A DNA stretch of 64,000 nucleotides from Gordonia sp. OPL2 (GCF_003797825.1 NZ_RKME01000001.1:1-64000), one strand, 5' to 3'; counted from the first letter of the stretch, positions 17,825 to 27,668 are shown. The notes: generated from the letters alone by a model not told the origin. Numbers and translations are program-made.

Positions 17825-18313
17825 ATGGCTGCTACGCCGAAGGATGTTCGAGCAGGCGAACCCGCCTTGGACGAGACCGACCGGACGTTGCTGCGTCTGC
17901 TACAAACCGACGCCCGCATGCCGAACAGCGAACTGGCCGCGCGTGCCGGGATCGCCCCGTCCACCTGCCATGGACGAGTTCGCCGGCTCGCCGACGTCGG
18001 CGTCATCAGAGGGTTCTTCGCCGATGTCGACCCGGCCGCCGTCGGACGGCCCCTGCGCGCGATGGTGGCGGTCAGTCTGCAGGCCGAGGCGCGGGGCGAG
18101 ATCCGGCAGTTCGTCGGTGAGATCGAACGGCACGACGAGGTCATCGACGTGTTCTTCCTGGCAGGCACCGACGACTACCTCTTGCATGTCGCGACCGCCG
18201 ACACCGAGGCGTTGCGGCAGTTCGTCGAGATGCTGAATGCGCGCCGCGAGGTCGCCGGCACCACCACCTCGCTCGTCTTCGAGCACCGCCGGGGTGGTGC
18301 GCCGATCTTCTGA
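17825..18313 (+). CDS. aldR: Lrp/AsnC-family regulator, AldR-like
   Basis: A 162-residue feast/famine regulator. A winged helix-turn-helix fills about residues 13-75 (LDETDRTLLRLLQTDARMPN; AARAGIAPSTCHGRVRRLAD), followed by an AsnC_trans_reg effector domain (about 80-155) that binds amino acids and forms octamers. ATG 17825 is preceded by GGGAGG at the right spacing; an upstream in-frame ATG at 17813 would give four more residues. In M. tuberculosis AldR regulates the divergent ald in response to alanine, and the same role is inferred here. Confidence 0.9.
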   Translation: MAATPKDVRAGEPALDETDRTLLRLLQTDARMPNSELAARAGIAPSTCHGRVRRLADVGVIRGFFADVDPAAVGRPLRAMVAVSLQAEARGEIRQFVGEIERHDEVIDVFFLAGTDDYLLHVATADTEALRQFVEMLNARREVAGTTTSLVFEHRRGGAPIF

Positions 18314-18327
18314 GCGTTCGGGCGCCA

Positions 18328-18333
18328 TAGAAT
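18328..18333 (+). promoter_or_regulatory. -10 candidate for dapB
   Basis: TAGAAT lies about 43 bases before the dapB ATG at 18376, giving a short leader that contains GAAGGG. Position is suggestive only. Confidence 0.4.
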
Positions 18334-18354
18334 CGGGGACCGGGCCGAACATGA

Positions 18355-19143
<789 letters not shown>

Positions 19144-19184
19144 AGCCGACGGACCTGTAGTCGAGAACGGACGGGACACCCATC

Positions 19185-19703
19185 ATGGCTGCCGACTCCC
19201 AGAGGCCCCAGGGGCGCGATCCACAGAAGCGCGATGCCCGACCCATCGTCTGGATGATCGGGTTTCTCGTCGTCGCGCTCGTCGTCTACTTCGGCATCCT
19301 CGGCTGGCGTGCGTTCGATCTGATCGCCTCGGGAACGGTCGCCGGCATCGGCGTGGGTATCGGCGTGCTGATCCTGCCGTTCATCGGGGCGTGGCTCATC
19401 TTCGCGACACTGCGCGCGGGCATCGAGCACCAACGGCTCGCGCGTGTGATGGCCGAGGAAGGACGCGAACTCGACGTCTCGGAGCTGCCCCGACGCGCGT
19501 CCGGCCGGATCGAGCGAGACGCCGCCGACGAACTCTTCGCGACCGTCAAGGCGGAGTGGGAGGCCGATCCGACGGACTGGCACAACACCTATCGGATCGC
19601 GCGCGCCTACGACTATGCCGGCGATCGCAGCCGTGCCCGGGAGATGATGAAGCGGGCCGTCGCCCAGTACAAGGAGCAGCAGTTCGACGAGGAGCAGCAA
19701 TGA
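19185..19703 (+). CDS. Conserved membrane protein (Rv2772c-like)
   Basis: A 172-residue protein with two transmembrane segments (about residues 22-42 and 50-74: VWMIGFLVVALVVYFGILGW and GIGVGIGVLILPFIGAWLIF) and a charged cytoplasmic C-terminal half that ends in a TPR-like pair of helices (YRIARAYDYAGDRSRAREMM). Function unknown. It is placed between dapB and a flavodoxin-like gene exactly as Rv2772c. Its stop overlaps the next start by ATGA, so the pair is probably co-translated. Confidence 0.85.
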   Translation: MAADSQRPQGRDPQKRDARPIVWMIGFLVVALVVYFGILGWRAFDLIASGTVAGIGVGIGVLILPFIGAWLIFATLRAGIEHQRLARVMAEEGRELDVSELPRRASGRIERDAADELFATVKAEWEADPTDWHNTYRIARAYDYAGDRSRAREMMKRAVAQYKEQQFDEEQQ

Positions 19704-20152
19704 GTACCTTGCTGATCGTCCACCACACACCGTCGCCGCACTGCCAGGAGATGTTCGAGGCGGTGCTCTCGGGTGCAACCGATCCCGAGATCGAGGGCGT
19801 GGAAATCGTCCGTCGCGCGGCGCTCGTCGTCACGCCGACCGACATGCTCTCCGCCGACGGCTACATCCTTGGCACGCCCGCCAACCTCGGCTACATGAGC
19901 GGCGCACTCAAGCACGCGTTCGACACGTGCTACTACCAGATCCTCGATTCGACGCGAGGGCGACCGTACGGCCTCTATCTGCACGGGAACCAGGGGACCG
20001 AGGGCGCCGAGAAGGCGATCGACGCCATCACCACCGGCCTGGGATGGACCCGGGCCGCCGAGACCGTGGTGGTGTCGGGCGCACCGGACTCCGACGCGCG
20101 GGAGGCCTGCTGGGAACTCGGGGCGACGGTTGCGGCGGGCCTGATGTCCTGA
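19700..20152 (+). CDS. Flavodoxin-like / NADPH-dependent FMN reductase family protein
   Basis: A 150-residue protein with a flavodoxin fold: LLIVHHTPSPHCQEM at the N-terminus (phosphate loop position), then DGYILGTPANLGYMSGALKH near residue 52, the part that contacts the isoalloxazine ring in this family. It resembles Rv2771c. The ATG at 19700 overlaps the upstream stop as ATGA. It may bind FMN and act in redox chemistry; substrate unknown. It sits just upstream of thyA. Confidence 0.82.
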   Translation: MSTLLIVHHTPSPHCQEMFEAVLSGATDPEIEGVEIVRRAALVVTPTDMLSADGYILGTPANLGYMSGALKHAFDTCYYQILDSTRGRPYGLYLHGNQGTEGAEKAIDAITTGLGWTRAAETVVVSGAPDSDAREACWELGATVAAGLMS

Positions 20153-20166
20153 GATGTCCTGAGACG

Positions 20167-20172
20167 TAAACT
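20167..20172 (+). promoter_or_regulatory. -10 box of a leaderless promoter (thyA)
   Basis: TAAACT with 7 bases to the GTG at 20180; no ribosome-binding site. Confidence 0.55.
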
Positions 20173-20179
20173 CGCTGTC

Positions 20180-21013
20180 GTGAGCATGGCCATCCGAGAC
20201 ATCACGCCGGCGGGCGACATCCCCACCCCGTACGAGGATCTGCTGCGGCTGGTCCTCGACAGCGGGACACCCAAGGCCGATCGGACGGGCACCGGCACCC
20301 GAAGTCTGTTCGGGCACCAGTTGCGGTACGACCTCAGTGCGGGATTTCCGCTGATCACCACGAAGAAGGTGCATCTCAAGTCGATCATCTACGAGTTGCT
20401 GTGGTTCCTCCGTGGCGACTCGAACGTGCGGTGGCTGCAGGATCGCGGTGTGACGATCTGGGACGAATGGGCCGATCGAGACGGTGACCTCGGACCCGTG
20501 TACGGCGTGCAGTGGCGTAGCTGGCCGACTCCGTCGGGCGATCACATCGATCAGATCTCGGCCGCTCTCGAGCTCCTGCGGTCCGACCCGGATTCGCGTC
20601 GCAACATCGTATCGGCGTGGAACGTGGGTGAGATCCCGCAGATGGCGCTGCCGCCATGTCACGCGTTCTTCCAGTTCTACGTCGCCGACGGCAAGCTCTC
20701 CTGCCAGCTGTATCAGCGCAGTGCCGACCTGTTCCTCGGTGTGCCGTTCAACATCGCCTCGTACGCGCTGTTGACGCACATGATGGCGCAGCAGGCCGAC
20801 CTCGAGGTCGGCGAGTTCGTATGGACCGGTGGTGATTGCCACATCTACGACAACCACGTCGACCAGGTCCGGTTGCAGCTGTCACGCGAGCCGTACCCGT
20901 ACCCGACGCTTCGGTTGCGGCGCCGGGACTCGCTGTTCGACTACGACTTCGACGACATCGCGATCGAGGGCTACGAGTCGCACCCGGGGATCAAGGCCCC
21001 GGTGGCCGTCTGA
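20180..21013 (+). CDS. thyA: Thymidylate synthase ThyA
   Basis: Methylates dUMP to dTMP using methylenetetrahydrofolate, giving dihydrofolate. The 277-residue protein has the folate/dUMP core: [19 protein letters not shown] near residue 35, the active-site [12 protein letters not shown] (Cys about 160), [20 protein letters not shown] and GDCHIYDNH. The GTG at 20180 is favoured by the TAAACT box; an ATG two codons later is an alternative. It overlaps dfrA (TGATG), so dihydrofolate production and reduction are coupled. A second, unrelated thymidylate synthase (thyX) lies at 28711. Confidence 0.97.
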   Translation: MSMAIRDITPAGDIPTPYEDLLRLVLDSGTPKADRTGTGTRSLFGHQLRYDLSAGFPLITTKKVHLKSIIYELLWFLRGDSNVRWLQDRGVTIWDEWADRDGDLGPVYGVQWRSWPTPSGDHIDQISAALELLRSDPDSRRNIVSAWNVGEIPQMALPPCHAFFQFYVADGKLSCQLYQRSADLFLGVPFNIASYALLTHMMAQQADLEVGEFVWTGGDCHIYDNHVDQVRLQLSREPYPYPTLRLRRRDSLFDYDFDDIAIEGYESHPGIKAPVAV

Positions 21014-21537
21014 TGGCCGACACGATCACGCTGCTCTGGGCACAGGACCGTGTCGGAGCGATCGGTCGCGCGGGCGGTATACCGTGGCGCGTTCCCGAGG
21101 ACATGCGCCGTTTCCGGGAGATCACCGGGAACGGCCCGGTCGTGATGGGTCGCAAGACGTGGGAGTCGTTGCCGGACCGCGCCCGGCCGCTACCGGGGCG
21201 TCGAAACGTCGTGATCACCCGCGCCGCTGTGTTCGACGCCGACGGTGCCGAGGTGGTCCACTCGCTCGACGACGCCCTCGCACTGGTCTCCGGGCCGGTC
21301 ACCGTGATCGGGGGCGGACAGATCTACGAGGCCTCGATGGGTGTCGCGACTCATCTGCGGGTCACCGAGATCGATCTGCTGGTGGACGGCGCGGACGCGT
21401 TTGCGCCCGAGATCGATCCCTACGCATGGGAAGTCGACGACACCGGGCCGTGGGAGACGTCGTCGACGGGTACCCGCTACCGGTTCATCGACTACGTGCG
21501 CCACACGGTGTCGGGCATGGCCCGCCGAGGGGCCTGA
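21013..21537 (+). CDS. dfrA: Dihydrofolate reductase
   Basis: Reduces dihydrofolate to tetrahydrofolate with NADPH, completing the ThyA cycle. The 174-residue protein has the DHFR landmarks: IGRAGGIPWRVPEDMRRFRE near residue 16 (folate site with Trp and Asp-equivalent), VVMGRKTWESLP near 44, and VIGGGQIYEASM near 97 (NADPH site). The ATG overlaps the thyA stop by one base. Same pair and order as Rv2764c-Rv2763c. Confidence 0.97.
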   Translation: MADTITLLWAQDRVGAIGRAGGIPWRVPEDMRRFREITGNGPVVMGRKTWESLPDRARPLPGRRNVVITRAAVFDADGAEVVHSLDDALALVSGPVTVIGGGQIYEASMGVATHLRVTEIDLLVDGADAFAPEIDPYAWEVDDTGPWETSSTGTRYRFIDYVRHTVSGMARRGA

Positions 21538-21546
21538 CCCACCGGC

Positions 21547-22794
21547 ATGCCACCTACCGACCTCTCGGCGGCGCAGGCCCGGCGAATCGCCCTCGCCGCA
21601 CAGGGTTTCACCGACCGGATGCCGTCCGGGCCGCCGACGGCGGCACATCTGCGACGGGTGATCGGACGCACGCGGCTGTTCCAGATGGACTCGGTCAGCA
21701 TCGCCGCCCGAGCGCACTACATGCCGATGTTCAGTCGGCTCGGACCCTACGACCGTGGACTCCTCGATCGGGCGGCGTGGCGCCCCCGACGCGGCGCGCG
21801 CGTGCTCGTCGAGTACTGGGCTCACGAGGCAGCGTTGATCCCCATCGCCGACTGGCCGCTCTTCGGTTGGCGCCGAGACGAATTCCGTGACGGTCGATAC
21901 CGGTACACCCGGGAGGTCATGCAGCGCAATCGTGAGCTGGCAGCCGACGTCCACGACGTCATCGCCGAGTCCGGGCCCAGCACACCCAAGCAGATCGAGC
22001 ATCATCTCGGTATCGAACGGCCCGCCGGGATTCCCGGCGGCTGGTGGCACCGGGGAGAGGTCAAGCACGTGTGCGAGGCCATGTTCGCCTCGGGCGACCT
22101 GTCGGCGGTGCGCAACGAGAACTTCGTCCGCCATTACGACCTGACCGAGCGGGTCATCGGGCCGGAGACGGCGCGACAGCACGTCGACAGGGCGGATGCC
22201 CACCGTGAGTTGACCGCTCGAGCGGCGACCGCACTGGGCGTGGCCACCGTCGCCGATCTCGCCGACTACTACCGGACCAAGGCCGTCGACGTGCGTCCTG
22301 CCGTCGCCGACCTCATCGATGCCGGCGAGATCGTCCCCGTCGAGGTCCAGGGGTGGCGCGACCCGGCGTACCTGTCGAAGACGGCGGTGATACCGCGGCG
22401 GGTCGAGCGTTCCGCGATCCTCTCGCCCTTCGACCCGCTGGTGTTCTTCCGTCCCCGGGCCGAGCGGCTGTTCGACTTCCACTACCGCATCGAAATCTAT
22501 GTGCCCGAACACAAACGGGTGCACGGGTACTACGTCCTGCCGTATCTCATCGGCACCGACATGGCGGCCCGCGTCGACCTCAAGGCAGATCGGCGCGCCG
22601 GCGACCTGCTCGTCCTCGCGGCGCACCTGGAGGACGGGCAACCCGCTGCCGACGTCGCCGCGCGACTGGCGGTCGACCTGGCTGCGATGGCGGGATGGCT
22701 GGATCTGGACCGTGTCCGCGTCATCGACCGCGGCGACCTGGCAGGGCCACTCGCCGCGGCCGTGGCGTCGATCACGACCGACGCCGGACGCTGA
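21547..22794 (+). CDS. YcaQ/AlkX-type winged-helix DNA glycosylase
   Basis: A 415-residue HTH_42 family protein. E. coli YcaQ (AlkX) unhooks interstrand crosslinks and removes bulky N7-alkyl purines; Streptomyces AlkZ protects producers of such toxins. The catalytic QxD/QxQ motif is seen as FQMDSV near residue 46, with the QxD form that marks the broader YcaQ branch. Other family blocks: VEYWAHEAALIP near 95, LSPFDPLVFFRPRAERLFDF near 295 and KRVHGYYVLPYLIG near 322. ATG 21547 follows dfrA by 9 bases, so it may be co-transcribed. Substrate spectrum is inferred. Confidence 0.88.
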   Translation: MPPTDLSAAQARRIALAAQGFTDRMPSGPPTAAHLRRVIGRTRLFQMDSVSIAARAHYMPMFSRLGPYDRGLLDRAAWRPRRGARVLVEYWAHEAALIPIADWPLFGWRRDEFRDGRYRYTREVMQRNRELAADVHDVIAESGPSTPKQIEHHLGIERPAGIPGGWWHRGEVKHVCEAMFASGDLSAVRNENFVRHYDLTERVIGPETARQHVDRADAHRELTARAATALGVATVADLADYYRTKAVDVRPAVADLIDAGEIVPVEVQGWRDPAYLSKTAVIPRRVERSAILSPFDPLVFFRPRAERLFDFHYRIEIYVPEHKRVHGYYVLPYLIGTDMAARVDLKADRRAGDLLVLAAHLEDGQPAADVAARLAVDLAAMAGWLDLDRVRVIDRGDLAGPLAAAVASITTDAGR

Positions 22795-22807
22795 CCGTCA
22801 CCGATCC

Positions 22808-23824
22808 TCAGGACGTCCGCACGACCATCTTGCCGGTGTTCTCGCCGCGCATGAGCCCGAGGAAGGCGTCGACGGCATTGTCGATGCCGTCGACGACGGT
22901 CTCGTCGTGCACGACCTTGCCGTCGGCGAACCACGCCGACATCTCCCGGTTGAACTCCGCGGCCTGGTCGAAGTGGTGGCCGACGGTGAAGCCCGTCAGG
23001 GTGAGGCCGCGTGTGATGATGTTGGCCATGTTCGACGGCCCCGGGGTGCGGGTGGTGCTGTTGTACTGGGCGATCGCGCCGCACAGCGCCGCCCGGCCGC
23101 CGTCGTTGAACGAATCGAGGGCCGCCTCGAGATGGTCGCCACCGACGTTGTCGAAGTAGACGTCGATGCCGTCGGGCGCGGCCTCGCGTAGTTGCTTGCG
23201 CACCGAGGGTGCGTCCTTGTAGTCGAAGGCGGCGTCGTAGCCGTAGCGCTCGGTGAGCAGCGCGACCTTCTCGGCCGACCCGGCCGAGCCGATGACCCGC
23301 TTCGCGCCTTTGAGCCGGGCGATCTGACCCGCGGCCGTCCCGACCGCGCCGGCGGCGCCGGAGATGAAGACGGTGTCCCCGGGCTGCATCGCCGCGATGG
23401 TCAGCAGGCCGACATACGCGGTGAGACCGGTCATCCCCAGCAGCCCGAGATAGACCGAGGACTGTGCGCCCTCCGGGGGCTCGGGTAGCACGCGGAACCC
23501 GTCTGCGTCCTCCTGCACGATGTCGCGCCAGCCGTACTGATGGGACACGAGCGCACCGACCGGGAGGTCGTCGACGGTGGTCTCGACGACGCGGCCGACG
23601 GCCCCACCGGTCATCGTCTCGTCGAGCGCGAACGGCGGTATGTAACTGCGGGTGTCGATCATCCGCCCCCGCATGTACGGGTCGACGGAGAGGAACTCGT
23701 TGGCCACGCGGACCTGGCCGTCGGGCAGGTCGTCGTAATCGACGGTGACGGTGCGGAAGTCGTCGTCGGTCGGCCACCCCACGGGCCGGTTGGCGAGCTG
23801 GATCTGGGTGCTGGTGTGGGTCAT
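22808..23824 (-). CDS. NADP-dependent MDR-superfamily oxidoreductase (CurA/PTGR-like)
   Basis: A zinc-independent medium-chain reductase of 338 residues, close to the leukotriene B4 dehydrogenase/CurA group that reduces activated double bonds of enones. The cofactor site FISGAAGAVGTAAGQIARLK lies near residue 150 and VYFDNVGGDHLEAAL near 235; the N-terminal RPVGWPTDDDF and FLSVDPYMRGRM blocks are typical. The ATG at 23824 is preceded by GAAAGG at 5 bases; a GTG one codon upstream is possible. It follows the DUF1304 gene on the same strand and probably belongs to its TetR-controlled unit. Confidence 0.9.
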   Translation of the reverse strand: MTHTSTQIQLANRPVGWPTDDDFRTVTVDYDDLPDGQVRVANEFLSVDPYMRGRMIDTRSYIPPFALDETMTGGAVGRVVETTVDDLPVGALVSHQYGWRDIVQEDADGFRVLPEPPEGAQSSVYLGLLGMTGLTAYVGLLTIAAMQPGDTVFISGAAGAVGTAAGQIARLKGAKRVIGSAGSAEKVALLTERYGYDAAFDYKDAPSVRKQLREAAPDGIDVYFDNVGGDHLEAALDSFNDGGRAALCGAIAQYNSTTRTPGPSNMANIITRGLTLTGFTVGHHFDQAAEFNREMSAWFADGKVVHDETVVDGIDNAVDAFLGLMRGENTGKMVVRTS

Positions 23825-23851
23825 CACTGCCTTTCGGGGTCTGGGTCGGTG

Positions 23852-24235
23852 TCAGCGTGCAGAGATCGCCAGCGCGACGAGTGCCAGCAGTGGCGCGCCG
23901 AGTTGGACGAGCGCGGGCCGGGTCTTCGTGCGGTCCGAGACCACCAGGACGAGACCGGCCGCGAGCATCGAACCGCATCCGGCGGCGAGAAGGGTCGAGC
24001 CGATCGTCGTGGCGCCGCTGAGCAGCGTGATGGCACCGACGGTGGCGATGACCGCCAGGAACAGGTTGTAGAAGCCCTGGTTGAACGCCAATTGGCGAGT
24101 GGCGGCCGCCTCGGTCTCGGTGGTGCCGAAGACCGCCCGGCCCCTCGGGGACGTCCACCAGACTGCCTCCAGCACGAAGATGTACGCGTGGATGGCAGCC
24201 GCCACGAGGGCGAGTACCGCTGCCAGTTGTCCCAT
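23852..24235 (-). CDS. DUF1304 family small membrane protein
   Basis: A 127-residue protein with four predicted transmembrane helices and the DUF1304 signature (HAYIFVLEAVWW near residue 16; FNQGFYNLFLAVIA near 53). Function unknown. ATG 24235 was chosen over an in-frame upstream start because GGAGG sits 6 bases before it and the upstream residues overlap the operator region. It is divergent from the TetR gene and just upstream of the MDR reductase. Confidence 0.88.
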   Translation of the reverse strand: MGQLAAVLALVAAAIHAYIFVLEAVWWTSPRGRAVFGTTETEAAATRQLAFNQGFYNLFLAVIATVGAITLLSGATTIGSTLLAAGCGSMLAAGLVLVVSDRTKTRPALVQLGAPLLALVALAISAR

Positions 24236-24248
24236 GGCGTACCTCCGA

Positions 24249-24274
24249 TATTGTGTACTGACCATTCCACAATA
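24249..24274. promoter_or_regulatory. Inverted repeat operator between DUF1304 and tetR genes
   Basis: TATTGTG at 24249-24255 and CACAATA at 24268-24274 form a perfect 7-base inverted repeat with a 12-base spacer, a normal TetR operator geometry. TAGACT at 24279-24284 is a -10 candidate for the regulator, directly beside the operator. Confidence 0.65.
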
Positions 24275-24328
24275 GGGCTAGACTGGCCAGAGGACAAACA
24301 GCACCGACGATCGGGCAGAGGGGGCGGT

Positions 24329-24955
24329 ATGGGCCGGATGCAGGGATACGACACCGCCGTGGTGGTGGGAGCTGCGCGAAACCTGTTCTGGAAGAAAGGT
24401 TTCGACGCGGTGTCCGTGGCCGACGTGGAGCGGGCTACCGGATTGTCGCGGTCGAGCATCTATCACGCGTTCGGCAGCATGCGGGGGCTGTTCGATGCCG
24501 CGGTGCAGAACTATCTCGACGTCGTCGTCCGTCCTCGACTGCGACCGCTTCTCGCCGACGAGATCGATCCGGACGCGGTGGTCGATTACCTCACGGGGCT
24601 CGCCACGGCGATGTCGTCGCTCGGCGATGCCGGCGAACCCACCGGTTGTCTGCTGGTGGGCTCGGCGGCCACGTCGCTCGGCGACGACGCGGCGGTCCGG
24701 GAGGTGATCGCCGCCTACCACGCGGAACTGTTGTCCGCCCTGGCCTCCGGCGTCGGTTCCCGCTTCCCCGACCGGGACGACGCGCAGGTCGCCGCGCTCG
24801 CCGCGTCGATCGCCGGGGCGGTGATCGCGGCGATGACACTCGCACGGGTGAACCGATCCGAGGCTGTGCGGCTCCTCGCCGTCACGGCCGCCGGAATCGA
24901 TGAATGCGGCCGCGCCGCGCCGTGGCCCAGCGGTGCGTGCGAGGGTGCGGGATGA
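24329..24955 (+). CDS. TetR/AcrR-family regulator
   Basis: A 208-residue regulator. The N-terminal helix-turn-helix spans about residues 14-55 (AARNLFWKKGFDAVSVADVE; GLSRSSIYHAFGSMRGLFDA), followed by an all-helical ligand domain with a TetR_C-like segment GEPTGCLLVGSAATS. ATG 24329 or the ATG at 24338 may be the start. It lies opposite the DUF1304/MDR reductase pair with a palindrome between them, so it likely represses these genes until a lipophilic electrophile or similar inducer binds. The inducer is unknown. Confidence 0.88.
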   Translation: MGRMQGYDTAVVVGAARNLFWKKGFDAVSVADVERATGLSRSSIYHAFGSMRGLFDAAVQNYLDVVVRPRLRPLLADEIDPDAVVDYLTGLATAMSSLGDAGEPTGCLLVGSAATSLGDDAAVREVIAAYHAELLSALASGVGSRFPDRDDAQVAALAASIAGAVIAAMTLARVNRSEAVRLLAVTAAGIDECGRAAPWPSGACEGAG

Positions 24956-25006
24956 CATGCTCAGGGGCGACGTTTCGCGGCGGACGTATCCGACAAGGAG
25001 GCTGAG

Positions 25007-25771
25007 ATGGCGGTTTCGTATCAGGGCAAGGACTACCGGTTGGTGATGTTCGACCTCGACGACACCCTCGCACCGTCGAAGAGTCCCATGGACGACGAGA
25101 TGCTCGCGCTCATGCGCCGGATGCTCGACCGCAGTCTCGGGTGCATCATCTCCGGCGGTCGCTTCGAGCAGTTCGACACGCAGGTACTCGCCCGGATCGG
25201 TGTGTTCGACTCCATCGGCAACCTCCACCTCATGCCGACCTGCGGGACGCAGTACGTCCGGTGGTCGGGCAGCGAATGGGACACGGTCTACGCCGAATAC
25301 CTCAGTGACGACGAGAAGTCGCGCACGCTCGATGTCCTCGAGACGGGCGCCCGGGAACTCGGGCTGTGGGAGAGCGAGACCTGGGGTCCGATCCTGGAGG
25401 ACCGGGGCAGCCAGATCACCTTCAGCGCGCTCGGTCAGTCGGCGCCCGTGGATGCGAAGGCCGCGTGGGATCCCGATGGCAGCAAGAAGGAGGCGCTGCG
25501 TGCGTACGGGGCGCAACGCCTGCCCGACCTCGAGGTGCGCAGTGGCGGTTCGACATCGGTCGACGTCACCAAGAAGGGCATCGACAAGGCGTACGGCGCG
25601 CGCAAGCTGATGGATCTCCTCGACCTCGGCGTCGACGACATCCTCTTCTTCGGTGACCGCCTGGACGAGGGTGGGAACGATCGGCCGGTCAAGGACCTCG
25701 GCATCGAGTCGATCGCGGTCCACGGCTGGCGCGATACCTACGAGAAGCTCTCGGCCATCGTCGACGGCTGA
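25007..25771 (+). CDS. HAD-IIB family hydrolase, phosphomannomutase-like
   Basis: A 254-residue HAD hydrolase with motif I MFDLDDTLA near residue 14 (Asp nucleophile and acid/base Asp), motif II IISGGR near 47, and motif III/IV with TKKGIDKAYG near 187 and FFGDRLDEGGND near 211. The cap arrangement is that of class IIB, which includes eukaryotic-type phosphomannomutases and sugar phosphatases. It could act on a sugar phosphate; the exact substrate is not evident. The ATG has AAGGAGG 7 bases upstream. No partner gene is obvious. Confidence 0.85.
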   Translation: MAVSYQGKDYRLVMFDLDDTLAPSKSPMDDEMLALMRRMLDRSLGCIISGGRFEQFDTQVLARIGVFDSIGNLHLMPTCGTQYVRWSGSEWDTVYAEYLSDDEKSRTLDVLETGARELGLWESETWGPILEDRGSQITFSALGQSAPVDAKAAWDPDGSKKEALRAYGAQRLPDLEVRSGGSTSVDVTKKGIDKAYGARKLMDLLDLGVDDILFFGDRLDEGGNDRPVKDLGIESIAVHGWRDTYEKLSAIVDG

Positions 25772-25922
25772 TCGGCGGTGGTCGCCAAGATCTGCCGACG
25801 TCGCCGTCGGAACGCCTGTCGCGCAGCGGGATCGGTGATGAACGTGGCAGGCGGCCCGCGGGTCGGTGACCGAGGTGACCCGCCGGCGGGCCTCCGCCTG
25901 TTGGTCGATGGGCGCTCTGAGG

Positions 25923-27668
25923 TCAGTCGACCGGCCGGCCCACCGGTTGGACGCGTTGCGTTCCGGACGCCACGCGGAACGACCGCGCGTGGTAGCGGCC
26001 GGTCCGCGGATCGGCCTTGTCGTTCACGAAATACCAGTCCATCTGGGCCGCAGCCGGTGTCACGGTCAGCACGGCGTACCCATGCGCATCGAAGTCGTTC
26101 CACCGCACATGGTGATTGGCGGCCATGATCGCCGTGGGCACGGCGTTGCCGACGGTGTGCTCGGGAACGCCGATGATGTCGTCGACGTTCGACGAGGTGA
26201 CCGAGGGCACCACCAGTTCGGTGGCCACCGTCCCACCGCCCGGATACCTGCCCGCGTCGACCGGGACGTCGCAGGCCCACGACGAATGGATGTCGCCGGT
26301 GATGAAGACGACGTTGTCGACGGCGTCGGCCCGGATCGCGTCGAGGAGGCGTCGTCGATCGGCGGTGTAGCCGTCCCATTGGTCGGCGTTGTACGGGACG
26401 CCGCCCTTGGGGAGGCCTAGCATCTCGGTGAGCGCCGCGGCGTTGCGTTCATCGAGCGGCGGGATCAGGACCGGGGAGATCATCACGGGATTGCCGACGA
26501 TCTGCCAGCGCGTCGTCGAGGACGTGAGACCCCCGGTGAGCCAGTTCATCTGCGCGGCTCCGGTGATGCTCCGCTGCGGGTCGTCGATACGAGTGGACGT
26601 CGCCGACACCTGTTCGTCGCGGTAGGTTCGCAGATCGAGCATCGACAACTCCAGCAGACGGCCGTAGCGCAGTCGGCGGTAGAGATGGCGTCCGGTCCCG
26701 GTCGCCGCCGGACGTACCGGCATCCACTCGAAGTACGCCTTCTCCGACGCGGCCTTGCGCGCGGCCCACGGTCCCTCTCGGAGACCATGGTTCTCCGCAC
26801 CGCCCTTCCACGAGTCGTTGGCGGATTCGTGGTCGTCCCAGGTGCAGATCCACGGGAGCACTCGATGCAACTCGGCCAGGTCGGGATCTGTCTTGTACTG
26901 GGCGTGACGAATCCGGTAATCCCGCAACGTGACGGTCTCGTTGGCGGGCTCGGTGCGACGGACCGTCCCGGACTTGCCGGTGTACCCACCGGTCTCGTAC
27001 TCATAGAAGTAGTCGCCGAGATGCACGATGGCAGACAGGTCACGGTGCGAGCGTAGGTGTCGGTAGGCGCTGAAATATCCCGCCTCCCAGTTGGAACAGG
27101 ACACCACCCCGAAGCGGACCCGGCTCATATCGGCGCCGACCGCCGGCGCGGTGCGGGTGTGTCCCGTCGCCGACACCGCTCCCTGCGCGGGACCCGCTGC
27201 GATGCGAAACCGATACGCATAGCGGGTGTTCGGCGACAGGCCGTCGACGTCGACCTTGACGGTGTGATCGGCCGCGGCGGTCGTGCGCACCGTCCCCGAT
27301 GCGACGACGCGCGCGAACGACTCGTCGCGCGCGACCTCCCACACGACTTCCGTCGCCGGCCCGACTCCCGATCCGGGGCGCGCCGCGGGTGTCGGGGTGA
27401 CACGCGTCCACAGGATGACCCCGTCGGGTAAGGGATCACCCGACGCGACGCCGTGGGCGAAAACCCTCGACCGTGACGGTGCGGCCGATGCACGTCCGGC
27501 GGCGACGGGCAGGGCGGCACCGGCGACCGCGACCCCCGCGGCCAGGAAGGTCCGACGCGGTGTCCCGGTCGGAGAGTCGGTCGGACGAGGCGACTGGGCG
27601 GGCACTGTGGATCGATCCCCCGATTTCGAGGCCACCGCGCCGAGGCGTCCGGTGGGCTGCTGACACAT
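25923..27668 (-). CDS. phoD: Tat-exported alkaline phosphatase D (PhoD-like)
   Basis: Extracytoplasmic phosphodiesterase/phosphomonoesterase of 581 residues using Ca and Fe in characterised PhoD proteins. The N-terminus has a twin-arginine signal, RRTFLAAG near residue 39, then a hydrophobic stretch and an Ala-rich cleavage region. Family blocks follow: FAHGVASGDPLPDGVILWTR near residue 70, VSCSNWEAGYF near 190, HLGDYFYEYETGG near 218, CTWDDHESANDSWKGGAENH near 277 and FITGDIHSSWACDVP near 467. No clear ribosome-binding site precedes the ATG at 27668, so the N-terminus may start later, for example nearer the Tat motif. The gene stands alone. Confidence 0.92.
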   Translation of the reverse strand: MCQQPTGRLGAVASKSGDRSTVPAQSPRPTDSPTGTPRRTFLAAGVAVAGAALPVAAGRASAAPSRSRVFAHGVASGDPLPDGVILWTRVTPTPAARPGSGVGPATEVVWEVARDESFARVVASGTVRTTAAADHTVKVDVDGLSPNTRYAYRFRIAAGPAQGAVSATGHTRTAPAVGADMSRVRFGVVSCSNWEAGYFSAYRHLRSHRDLSAIVHLGDYFYEYETGGYTGKSGTVRRTEPANETVTLRDYRIRHAQYKTDPDLAELHRVLPWICTWDDHESANDSWKGGAENHGLREGPWAARKAASEKAYFEWMPVRPAATGTGRHLYRRLRYGRLLELSMLDLRTYRDEQVSATSTRIDDPQRSITGAAQMNWLTGGLTSSTTRWQIVGNPVMISPVLIPPLDERNAAALTEMLGLPKGGVPYNADQWDGYTADRRRLLDAIRADAVDNVVFITGDIHSSWACDVPVDAGRYPGGGTVATELVVPSVTSSNVDDIIGVPEHTVGNAVPTAIMAANHHVRWNDFDAHGYAVLTVTPAAAQMDWYFVNDKADPRTGRYHARSFRVASGTQRVQPVGRPVD

